From positions 1 through 12,611 of the forward strand of contig CAJVPJ010001073.1 of NCBI GenBank assembly GCA_910592205.1: 12,611 bases of DNA. The letters are read 5' to 3'. Every line of letters starts with the position of its first letter. Position 1 is the first letter of the stretch. Under the pieces are notes generated by a model. It did no database searches. It was not told the origin of the DNA and worked only from the letters and a program-made list of their open reading frames with translations. The translations under genes were made by a program, and so were the position numbers. This document shows positions 5,556 to 12,611 of the stretch, piece after piece. The DNA is from Paraglomus occultum (lineage: Eukaryota; Glomeromycota; Glomeromycetes; Paraglomerales; Paraglomeraceae).

Positions 5556-6086
5556 ATGGTAAACACGCAATCCAAAGTCGATACATTAGAAGAACAGAAT
5601 TCCAAACTTATACCTGAGATTGCCGAGCTTAGAAAGGAGAATGCGAAGCTGAAGCAGCTTATCGAGGAGAATGAAAAGCGCGATGTTAGAGTCGAGGAAT
5701 TAGAGCAAAAGAAGATAGAGCTTGAGACTAGGCTCGCTATATTAGAACAGGGAAAAGAAGAAAAAAGTATTTCTATTGCAGAGCAATGGCTCTTCAAGTC
5801 TACGGAAGATGTCTCGCACTCTCCAGTAAAATCTAGCGATACTCTCAAACAGATTGTGCTACAATGTGATAATACCCCGGTATCTGATATAACCGATGAC
5901 ACCTCTGAACAGGCTGTCTTGCAAAATAAGGATGCTCCGGAATCTGATGTATCCAATAATGTTTCAAATTCTGATGAATACACGTATCAGTCTCGAGTCT
6001 CCGATTCATCTTTGAATATACCACCTATATGTGCAAAGTCTAAATCGTACTTGATAGCATTTTTTGATAACATATATTATCGATAA
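5556..6086 (+). CDS. Coiled-coil orphan protein, 176 aa
   Basis: ATG at 5556 to TAA at 6084-6086. The open frame extends upstream to an ATG at 5367, but the protein-like sequence begins at MVNTQSKVDTLEEQNSKL. I associate that start with a large Rhizophagus family, from memory. Residues about 8-72 form a clear coiled coil (Leu/Ile at heptad positions, Glu/Lys between: IAELRKENAKLKQLIEENEK, then VEELEQKK). After it come SISIAEQWLFKS and a Ser/Asp/Thr-rich disordered region with two related repeats (LKQIVLQCDNTPVSDITDD and EQAVLQNKDAPESDVSNN). The last residues (IAFFDNIYYR) look unlike the rest and may be read-through into AT-rich flank after truncation. No enzyme motif is present. A role in protein-protein contact is the most that can be inferred. 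A GTGAC-N5-GTCAC motif lies upstream. Confidence 0.6.
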   Translation: MVNTQSKVDTLEEQNSKLIPEIAELRKENAKLKQLIEENEKRDVRVEELEQKKIELETRLAILEQGKEEKSISIAEQWLFKSTEDVSHSPVKSSDTLKQIVLQCDNTPVSDITDDTSEQAVLQNKDAPESDVSNNVSNSDEYTYQSRVSDSSLNIPPICAKSKSYLIAFFDNIYYR

Positions 6087-6089
6087 CAT

Positions 6090-6210
6090 TATCGTGATAT
6101 ACTGAGCATAGCATGTATATAGCGTGCCTAGATAGCATATATGTAATATACCTGATATAGCGTATATATAATATAGCATACTCGATAGCGTACTAGGTAG
6201 CATACATTTT
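6090..6210. repeat. Degenerate short tandem repeat (ATAGCRTA-type)
   Basis: The words ATAGCATG, ATAGCGTG, ATAGCATA, ATAGCGTA and ATAGCATA recur every 15-30 bases, mixed with TATATA runs and GATAGCGTACTAGGTAGC near the end. The array starts right after the coiled-coil stop codon. It looks like slippage-derived, decayed satellite sequence. Confidence 0.5.
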
Positions 6211-6278
6211 TAGCTATATGCCTCAAACTCGTGATGAGGTCAACCCAACGTTCAATAGTTAACATGTGGTTCAACGAC

Positions 6279-6443
6279 GGAAATCGGTCACAGTTATCAA
6301 ACCGGTATACAAATATTGTTATCGAATTTGGGTTATAATAGAAAACGCAGAAGGGTTAGGTTAGGGCGTCATAACCTAAATCTGATATTTCTTTTTAAAG
6401 GAAATCGATCAGAAACGTTAAGCTGATATACGAAATTTAATAT
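6279..6443 (+). repeat. Possible diverged direct repeat, about 45 bp, 121 bp apart
   Basis: GGAAATCGGTCA at 6279 followed by a TTA..GGTATACAAAT stretch is mirrored in order by GGAAATCGATCA at 6400 followed by GTTAAGCTGATATACGAAAT. Gaps are needed in the alignment, so this is tentative. Between the copies lies GGGTTAGGTTAGGG. Confidence 0.3.
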
Positions 6444-6530
6444 AACTGATTAAAACATTATCGATATCGAATTGACTTTCTAAAGAGTATACAAACTGTT
6501 TATCTATCTATGTGTCATAAAATATATATC

Positions 6531-6592
6531 ACGACACTGACGACGGTGTTGCATTTCTGTCGTTACGACACATGACGACGGTGTCAGATTTC
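6531..6592 (+). repeat. Two direct copies of a 27-28 bp motif, 34 bp apart
   Basis: ACGACACTGACGACGGTGT at 6531 and ACGACACATGACGACGGTGT at 6565, each followed a few bases later by ATTTC. Each copy is also a small inverted repeat (ACAC..GTGT; in copy 2 GACAC..GTGTC). The copies differ by one inserted A and a few substitutions. Confidence 0.6.
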
Positions 6593-6600
6593 CACATACC

Positions 6601-6657
6601 TGAGTGGGAATAACCTAGACAAAGTAGAAATAACATAATTATGTTATTTCCACTGCA
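6601..6657. repeat. Perfect 24-bp palindrome nested in a wider inverted repeat
   Basis: Bases 6627-6650 are self-complementary without any loop: the left half GAAATAACATAA is followed at once by its reverse complement. With one mismatched pair it extends to 6623-6654. In addition TGAGTGGGAATAAC at 6601-6614 is nearly the reverse complement of the right arm GTTATTTCCACTGCA (6643-6657). It could be a transcription-factor dimer site or the joined ends of a small inverted-repeat transposon. Confidence 0.6.
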
Positions 6658-6690
6658 CCGTATAAGATGTATTGTTTGAAACAAACTTTT

Positions 6691-6897
6691 TTATAATTCT
6701 AGAAAAGCGTGTGGAAAGGATACAGTATTTTGAGCGCTACATGTTAATTTTAAAGAATAAGCGAATTCTTGTTGAGTTGTAAGCAGAAGACGCGCCTTTA
6801 ATCCTGCTACGTAAACTTTATCTAAATGTAATGCATCGGGGACACTTGCATTTTTAGGGAGCGCCTGCTGATGAGTTACCAACCTATAATAGGTAGT
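6691..6897 (-). other. Possible decayed or terminal exon on the minus strand
   Basis: A minus-strand frame is open from about 6897 to TAA at 6693-6691. It reads protein-like sequence (LVTHQQALPKNASVP, DALHLDKVYVAGLKARLLL, TTQQEFAYSLKL). Upstream on the same strand, at 7018-6919, another stretch (SCLKHISELVHMKQEIEH) looks coding but is cut by a TAA, and the only splice-like pair between the two leaves a 23-base intron, too short for a fungus. I do not recognise the protein. It may be the remnant of a gene divergent from the RSPRY1 homologue, or chance. Confidence 0.25.
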
Positions 6898-7333
6898 AAT
6901 ACTTACGTATACTCGGAATTACTTTGCACGTGAGCAGGAATGTTGACCAGTTATGGCAGTTTGTGTTCAATTTCCTGCTTCATATGAACGAGCTCACTGA
7001 TATGTTTCAAACAGCTTTGTAACTAGAAAACCCAAAAGACAATCTGGTGGATTTCTGACGCAGAGGTCGTTTGGCAGAACTTTTTTTTTTCACCCTTAAC
7101 GTCGAAATTACCTTTTTTTAAGAGTTTTCCTCTTTGTCACGTATACTCAAGGTTTATATACTATGCTGACGTACCTCGTATTTAACGTTTCATAAAGTCT
7201 TACCAGAACCTGATTATCCTTAGAACATTCTCCTTCCCTAGACGATTTATTCAACCTTCATTTAGCTTTCGGCACTTTTCCCCCTCCTTTAATATTCTCC
7301 GTACTGCAACCAATTATATTTTAACTAGGAAAG
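6898..7333 (+). promoter_or_regulatory. 5' flank of the RSPRY1-like gene
   Basis: No convincing plus-strand gene. It holds T-rich tracts (7080-7091, 7112-7119), a TTTATATACTA near 7155 and pyrimidine-rich sequence up to the start codon at 7334. This is the expected place for the promoter of the downstream gene; no specific site is certain. Confidence 0.3.
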
Positions 7334-10094
7334 ATGCAGAGACTGGCGCTGCGCATCTTACATCGTTTCTCCAGAAAGACGTACATTCGTAGTGCTTGGA
7401 AAAATTTAAATAGTTTAAGCGAACTTGACGAGTTAGCTGAGGCTCTGGACGCTCTTATATCCATGTCTCATGAGGGTTGGTTTTCGCCGTGATAAGTTTT
7501 TTGCGCCTCTTAATAATTGCTCATTAATCAACTGACTATTGACTGACTCTTGTGTAGAAAATGAATTTATTGAGTTAATCACAGTCATAGTGGATGTACT
7601 ATCAGAAGCACCCATGGCATCGGCTTTCCTTTGTCATATAATTGGTACTATGAGCGCACATTTTTGATCTTCGTCTGCTGAATCAAAAAATAAATCTAAA
7701 TTCTTTACTACATTTCGCTAACACAGATAGTGCTGCACTTCCATCCAAAGAAACATCTCACAAGATAACAACAAGGCTCCTTCAAAAGTTAAAACCAGGT
7801 TAACAATTATTTACTGATAACTGTGTAATTATGGTACACATTATGATTATTCTTACTCAGACCATTGCTTTCAGGTGGTATATACCGCACAAAACCTAAG
7901 AAGCGCACTCGAGTGAACGCTGCTATTATTTGGAGTGTACTTGCCGAGAAATTAGCAGGTTTGTCTTTATAAGCTATTCAAAACGTAGCTATCGACTTGC
8001 ACTAACATACACGTATACTTGATCAACATAATGGTATTGCTTTCGATAAATAAGGCGAGATAAGTTTATCTCTGTTTACGGACAACGTGTGCAATACGCT
8101 GCTTGATTATCTACAATCAGATTTGGACTTTAGCGTTCGGTTGTTTGCTTTGATAGCTCTTGAGAAATTTGCAATGACCGGACAGAACAAGAACAAAATT
8201 ATCACATCTGGTAGGGATATGCAGAAGACTCTACAAAACATAGCCGAGGAATTACATCTTGGCGAAAGCTCGGCTGACGATATGAATCGTCGGAGGCAAT
8301 TAAAGTTCTGTGTCGAATGGGCAATGAAAAACACATTCGGTATGATTCCATATTGTTACACGCATGAAGCGATGGCACTTATCATGGACATTTTTCCTAT
8401 GGGGAAGCAATCCACACCCGTAACGATAATGTCGATGATCGCTTTGAAATTCGTATAATGATCGACTTGCTAACTGGAATTCACATTATTTGTATCTATT
8501 TATAGATTATGGCAAGGTGACAATGCTTTACGAGTTAGTGATATCGTGACATTTACCAAAGAGTTTATTGCTCATTCCTTTGTCGTGTTTCAAATGATGT
8601 AGCAGGTGGCTTGCGATTACGATGATGGTCCGCCGAATTTGGATATTAACGTCGTACTAAATCCATTAGATGCAACCGCACATTGGAAGATATCACCGAA
8701 TGGATTGGAAGTGAGTTTAACTCCCATTAACTATTAGTAAAAAGATGAATTGTTGTAACACAATGTATGTTTGTCTACATTAACCAGATACGAAATGACA
8801 ATTCAACGTTCGAATCAATTCGTGCCACAATCAATGTCACCGCGGGGAAGTGGTTCTACGAAGTAACGATACTAACAAACGGGATCATGCAAGTAAGTAT
8901 CATTATTGGTGACCAGGTAGTAGAAAGGATATTGATTAACAGACTTTGTTTACATTTATTGAGATCGGATATGCTACAAAACTTTGCATGTTTGGACCAG
9001 AGGAAGGGACAGGGGTTGGCGATGATCAGGTATCGAATTGTGCTGCACTTTTGCATTTGATGATTTCCGTCGATATTCCAATATAACGTAACATTTTTAA
9101 TTACATAGTATGGATTTGCGTACGATGGATGTAGGAACGTTCTTTGGGTAAGCGTGCATAGTACTAAAAAATATATATGATTTGGTAGTATGAATGATGA
9201 TTGACTATGATCTGTATGCATATTACTTTAGGCTAATGGCGTTTCTCAGGAGTATGGTGGCAAAGAGTCGTGGAAACCGGGTGACGTGATTGGTGTCTAC
9301 ATAGATGTCAGTCTTAGTTGTGTCCGATTTTTCCTGAATGGAAAAGACCTAGGTGTGAACTATCCTCTGACCTTAAACCATTTTCGAAGATTAGCGGAAA
9401 ATGGACTGTATCCTACTTTGTCATTCACATCCTATCAACAGGCAGTCGTTAACTTTGGAGCGAAAAAGTTTAGGTAATACATTGCTTATCAATTCGATTA
9501 TGTTTTTGATATTTACTAAGTTTATTAGAAATTAGATGCCCAAATTATCAAACCATTAGGTATTGACTATGTGTATATTATGATTTATTATCAATCAGAT
9601 ACCCACCATCGTCACTATCGTATGAGACTCTTAATAGCGTTGGGCGGTTATCTTCAGAATTACGTGATTCAATACAAAAAAGGATTTGGCGAGCGTCTCG
9701 CTACCGATCAATGTCTCTAGATAATGACTGGAAACAACAATTGGAGGCTGCTGATGAAGAGAACTTTGATGCTCAGTGTTCTATATGTTTTGCCATGCCC
9801 CGCGAAATTGTGTTAAGTCCTTGTAATCACGATGGGTTCTGTGCAGAATGTGCCAAAATGATGCATTCGTGTCCGTTCTGTAGGACGCCAATATCTTTCA
9901 GACGACCAATGACTAGCGATCAAACAGAGTTACCGCGCACTCCTACCAAACTCTCGATGTCGTCGACATCTGGTTCATCCTCCCTTTCATCACCATCCAC
10001 TGCTATTGTTCTACCACCAACACCACCACACTCACGTCCCGCTTCATCAATTACCTCATGGGAGCCAGACACATTGCATGGATTGGATTCATAG
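7334..10094 (+). CDS. RING and SPRY domain protein, RSPRY1 homologue (probable E3 ubiquitin ligase)
   Basis: Eleven exons join in frame: 7334-7475, 7558-7644, 7727-7798, 7875-7958, 8055-8452, 8606-8710, 8788-8892, 8964-9029, 9109-9147, 9232-9473, 9599-10094 (1836 bases, 611 aa; human RSPRY1 is about 576). Residues 1-260 form the helical N-terminal region of the family (IIWSVLAEKLAG, RLFALIALEKFA, LKFCVEWAMKN). The SPRY domain spans about 288-455 (HWKISPNGLEIRND, GKWFYEVTILTNGIMQIGYA, GVGDDQYGFAYDGCRNVLW, SWKPGDVIGVYID, FFLNGKDLG, NFGAKKFRYPP). A C3HC4 RING lies at 507-541 with Cys 507, 510, 522, His 524, Cys 528, 531, 538, 541; it would bind two zincs and recruit an E2. A Ser/Thr/Pro-rich tail of about 70 residues follows, absent from animal members. 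SPRY is expected to bind the substrate. The exon 5/6 junction is the weak point: the intron 8453-8605 skips an in-frame TAA and TAG, and residues 230-261 are an insertion relative to the family. The start is the first ATG of exon 1; an upstream exon is possible. Confidence 0.88.
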
Positions 10095-10894
10095 GACACT
10101 GATAGTTCATATTTGTAAGTTACTTTATTGCACCCATTGGGACTGTATATAATTTATATGGCTGAGACATTTGGCATTAAGAAGAGTTGACTGTCGAGTG
10201 TCAGTGTTTAATCTCCACATGTAGAGAATTGACTATACAAAGAATTACTAAGTTGGTATCAATTGTTCTCGTTGATTATAAATTGGAATTCTGTTTGTCA
10301 CCTTAAATATACACTAATAATGCCTGAACATACACATCTATTTTATACTCAAATATATCATGTAAAAAAATTCCCTTACAAAACAAATAAGATCTTATTG
10401 AAAAACTCTATACAGAATTACTATTATTTATTCTGTTTTAGATGTGATATATAAAGCGTATTCAATGTATTTCTATCTACTTTACAACCAATTTCACATA
10501 TTTCTTAATATAAACACGATAAAGTTGCCTTGTCTAATCATTCTATTGTATGCTATGGTCTATTGTTGATATATTCGGAGCGTACTACATCAATCTAACA
10601 ATGTGAACAAAGATGAGGAAATCTGAACAAGGCGAGCGCAGACATATATTTTGTAAGCCATTCTGCCAATATTACTGCCATTGTTGCTGTCATCATAATA
10701 TAAATCATTACATGGACGTGACCATTCTCAGCAAAAAAAATCCACTACCTTTTATTTACAGCAAAGGTAGCAGAAACGCAATGAAACAAGGGATGATATT
10801 CTATTTGTGAGAGCATCAACTGCTCCATCAATATGTCTGGGGCTTAGTATTAGCGAAAATAACGACGATCACCAGAATGCAGGATGCAATATTG

Positions 10895-10918
10895 TTTATT
10901 ATTATTGTTATTATTATT
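10895..10918 (+). repeat. Imperfect (TTA)n microsatellite
   Basis: About eight TTA/TTG units in a row (TTTATTATTATTGTTATTATT..). A simple-sequence tract with no other feature around it. Confidence 0.75.
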
Positions 10919-11385
10919 CAGTTGAAGATCAATTCCGTAAATGCGATTTTCAAATGCTGTGACACCCTGAGACTTTTAGTATGTGAAAAAAAGCAAGTTT
11001 GTGGTTGCTATTCTGGCACGTGATATTGTAACTACCACTAATACTAATAATAAATAATGCCAGACCATTAAAAGTTTTTTGCTTGTCAGCAATTATAGCT
11101 CTCACCCCGAAATTCAGCATAGTACTAACTGGTTCAGGATTTCTAGGCAGATGCTTTTTCTATGAACGGGCTAACCTGATGTTTTCATTTACTCCTTGGC
11201 TAATAAATAAGACTTACCAAAAATCGTTCTCAACGTGCGCAATTTACAGTTACGCAAATATTATGACAATACGACAAAGAATGGAAAATAATTTATATTC
11301 GATTGTAAGATATTAAATTTAATTGGTTCAAACGCTGACTAACATTTAATTCTTGACTGCTTCGGAAGAAGATTACGCGAATTAG

Positions 11386-11463
11386 CTGAATCTCATTGGT
11401 TTCGATGAACAGAATTTAATTAATGTCCACGCCGCCGATCCAAACCTTAAGTTTATTTGGCAA
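11386..11463 (+). other. Possible isolated exon (26 codons)
   Basis: After a TTAG acceptor-like sequence (ends 11385) the plus strand reads LNLIGFDEQNLINVHAADP and then NLKFIWQ, followed directly by GTATCA. Amino-acid composition is protein-like and a CTAAC lies about 45 bases upstream of the acceptor. No partner exons could be linked on either side, and the minus strand is also partly open. It may be an exon left over from a decayed gene, or chance. Confidence 0.2.
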
Positions 11464-12027
11464 GTATCAATTTGTCCCGGATTATTAGCAGACTTTTCCC
11501 AACAGCATCATTGATTGCGAATAGCTCAAAAACTGTATTTTCGTAACATAGAAGCCATAGTGATAATATTGACACACAATTAGAGTGGCAATTGATCTAA
11601 TGTGAGTAGACAATAAGTTTTGAGTTATCCTCGTGTTTGTAATAGCTTGTAACCTTTCGGCTGCATTGTAATTGAATATTTCATACTCTCTCCAACTCTT
11701 GTTACCCAGTGAAATCATCTATTCTAAAAAAAGAAGCACGAACCAGGTGCCTCGCATACAGAAATTGCATGAACCATATTGGCGCTATTCCAGTCAACAT
11801 CTTTATTTGCAACCAATGATGTTCCCTAGTATTAAGCATCACCATCTATTATTATGGCGCGAGTTGATATTATTAGCATCCATTTAATATTAGACTTACT
11901 TACATCGGACAGCTTGAGATATAATGAAAGTATAAAATAGATATATTTAGTTATACTTTTTTACGAAAGTAGAATACCCAGCTGAATAATACACTGTAAG
12001 TTATATTCTGAGAAAGGTTGATACGAA

Positions 12028-12180
12028 CGGAAGTCTTACACGATAGGTTATGGTAGTAACTTGTTGACTAGACTGCCATCGCGCTTAACCAACCTCTTGC
12101 AAGACTGTGCGACCGGAAGTCTGGTTATGGTAGTAACTTATTGACCATACTGCCATCGCGCTTAATAGTCTGCAAGCTCA
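12028..12180 (+). repeat. Near-identical 43-bp direct repeat with conserved hairpin, 77 bp apart
   Basis: Copies at 12046-12088 and 12123-12165 match at 40 of 43 positions. Each has CGGAAGTCT a little upstream (12028 and 12114). Inside each copy TGGTAGT and ACTGCCA can pair (six Watson-Crick pairs plus one G-U) around a 14-base loop, and all three differences fall in the loop. Copy 1 adds an outer GGTTA/TAACC stem. CTCTTGCAAGACT and AGTCTGCAAGCTC flank copy 2 as near-inverted repeats. No tRNA A and B boxes are visible. Confidence 0.65.
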
Positions 12181-12611
12181 GAAGAATATATTGTAATATA
12201 GCGCGACTTACGTTCGAAAAAGCCTTTAAAAGCTCGTTTATAACGTTGTTATCCATCTTCAAACGTAAGACATTAAAAGTAAGATTTCGCGGTCTAAAAA
12301 ATTGGCAGTCCCGTGATATTTAGTCAATTATTGGTTGCATTATACAACATGCAAAAAACACGTTAAACGTTTATTTACTAGTATACTATTTATTTACTGT
12401 AATAGTAAACCCTTACGACTAAATATCTCAACCAAAAGGTCAGTTCCTGATTTATAAATGGGCTCCAGGTTGAACGCTTGTTACATACCAAAGTTTCTTC
12501 AATTAAAGGATTAAGAGAAATACATCGTATAGGGGCGCATATAAATAATTATTGTCACTTTCAGTTTAGTTCAGCCTTAAGTGAGCAATCGTTGGAGTAA
12601 GGGCAGCGACA
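12181..12611. other. Terminal intergenic stretch, possible promoter of a gene beyond the window
   Basis: No gene is seen. TTTATTTACT is repeated at 12369 and 12387, with TTTACT-GTAAT-AGTAAA able to form a small stem. TATAAAT near 12454 and TATAAATA near 12540 could serve a plus-strand unit starting near the window edge, or belong to an LTR; neither can be decided here. Confidence 0.3.

Larger units (their letters stand above)
10095..12022. other. Long AT-rich stretch with no assignable gene
   Basis: This begins with the 3' flank of the RSPRY1-like gene. I see no stretch with family features on either strand. Open frames at 10613-10810 (Cys/His-rich by composition), 11083-11316, 11485-11718 (minus) and 11672-11887 are short and look like chance or decayed sequence. 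One splice-flanked coding-like island at 11386-11463 is listed separately. Confidence 0.5.

Noticed and set aside
6350-6369. Telomere-like GGGTTAGGTTAGGG
   Set aside because: Only about two units, imperfect, and inside ordinary AT-rich sequence; too short to claim an interstitial telomere.
6897-6919. A 23-base minus-strand intron with GTAAGT and TATAG that would join two coding-like pieces in phase
   Set aside because: Fungal introns are rarely below about 40 bases and the upstream piece also contains a stop; kept only as a low-confidence remnant.
10613-10810. Cys/His-rich open frame (CQYYCHCCCHH)
   Set aside because: The cysteines and histidines come from TGC/TGT/CAT-rich simple sequence and no zinc-finger spacing is evident.
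11485-11718. 77-codon minus-strand open frame
   Set aside because: No domain, no splice support and AT-rich composition; other frames in the same region look equally protein-like.
12046-12165. tRNA gene or tRNA-derived SINE
   Set aside because: No A box or B box consensus and no cloverleaf; only a single hairpin can be drawn.
1-12611. CRISPR arrays, bacterial operons or ribosome binding sites
   Set aside because: Spliced genes and fungal intron signals show a eukaryotic genome; no regularly spaced identical repeats were found.

Overview
The window looks like nuclear DNA of an arbuscular mycorrhizal fungus (Glomeromycotina, probably Rhizophagus or a close relative). The reasons are an AT-rich background with short GT..AG introns that often carry CTAAC branch sites, one well-conserved eukaryotic gene split into 11 exons, and several orphan proteins whose style (coiled coil beginning MVNTQSK, retropepsin-like protein ending in PAGF, SIAEQ motif) I associate with Rhizophagus lineage-specific repeat families. 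The organism assignment is inference; no marker gene is present.

Layout. 1-170: minus-strand start of a Cys-rich protein that runs off the window. About 546-1925: a G+C-rich, minus-strand LINE fragment holding a broken ORF1 with a zinc knuckle. About 2130-4310: a nest of retroelement-like or orphan genes. It holds a plus-strand protein with a possible helix-turn-helix, a convergent 57-aa minus-strand ORF, a minus-strand retropepsin-like ORF, a plus-strand zinc-knuckle piece and a minus-strand proline/acidic piece. The last three look like one ancestral minus-strand gene whose middle has been inverted. 4407-5102: an intact three-exon orphan gene (152 aa). 5556-6086: a 176-aa coiled-coil protein. 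6090-6660: tandem repeats and a strong palindrome. 7334-10094: a complete fungal homologue of RSPRY1 (RING finger plus SPRY domain, probable E3 ubiquitin ligase), about 611 aa. 10095-12611: mostly non-coding, with one possible isolated exon and a 43-bp near-identical direct repeat that can fold.

The most interesting signals lie outside ordinary gene calls. First, compound mini-hairpins (stems 4-5 bp, loops 3-4 nt) sit inside coding regions. One pair looks like an in-frame 24-nt insertion when compared with a matching 'empty' site in the coiled-coil gene, and two others share the same order of parts. Second, an exact GTGAC-N5-GTCAC inverted motif lies 66 and 71 bases upstream of the start codons of the two neighbouring orphan genes. 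Third, a gag/protease-like gene appears to carry an internal inversion of about 540 bp. The RSPRY1 homologue is the only gene to which I can assign a function with confidence; I see no operon-like cooperation among the others.
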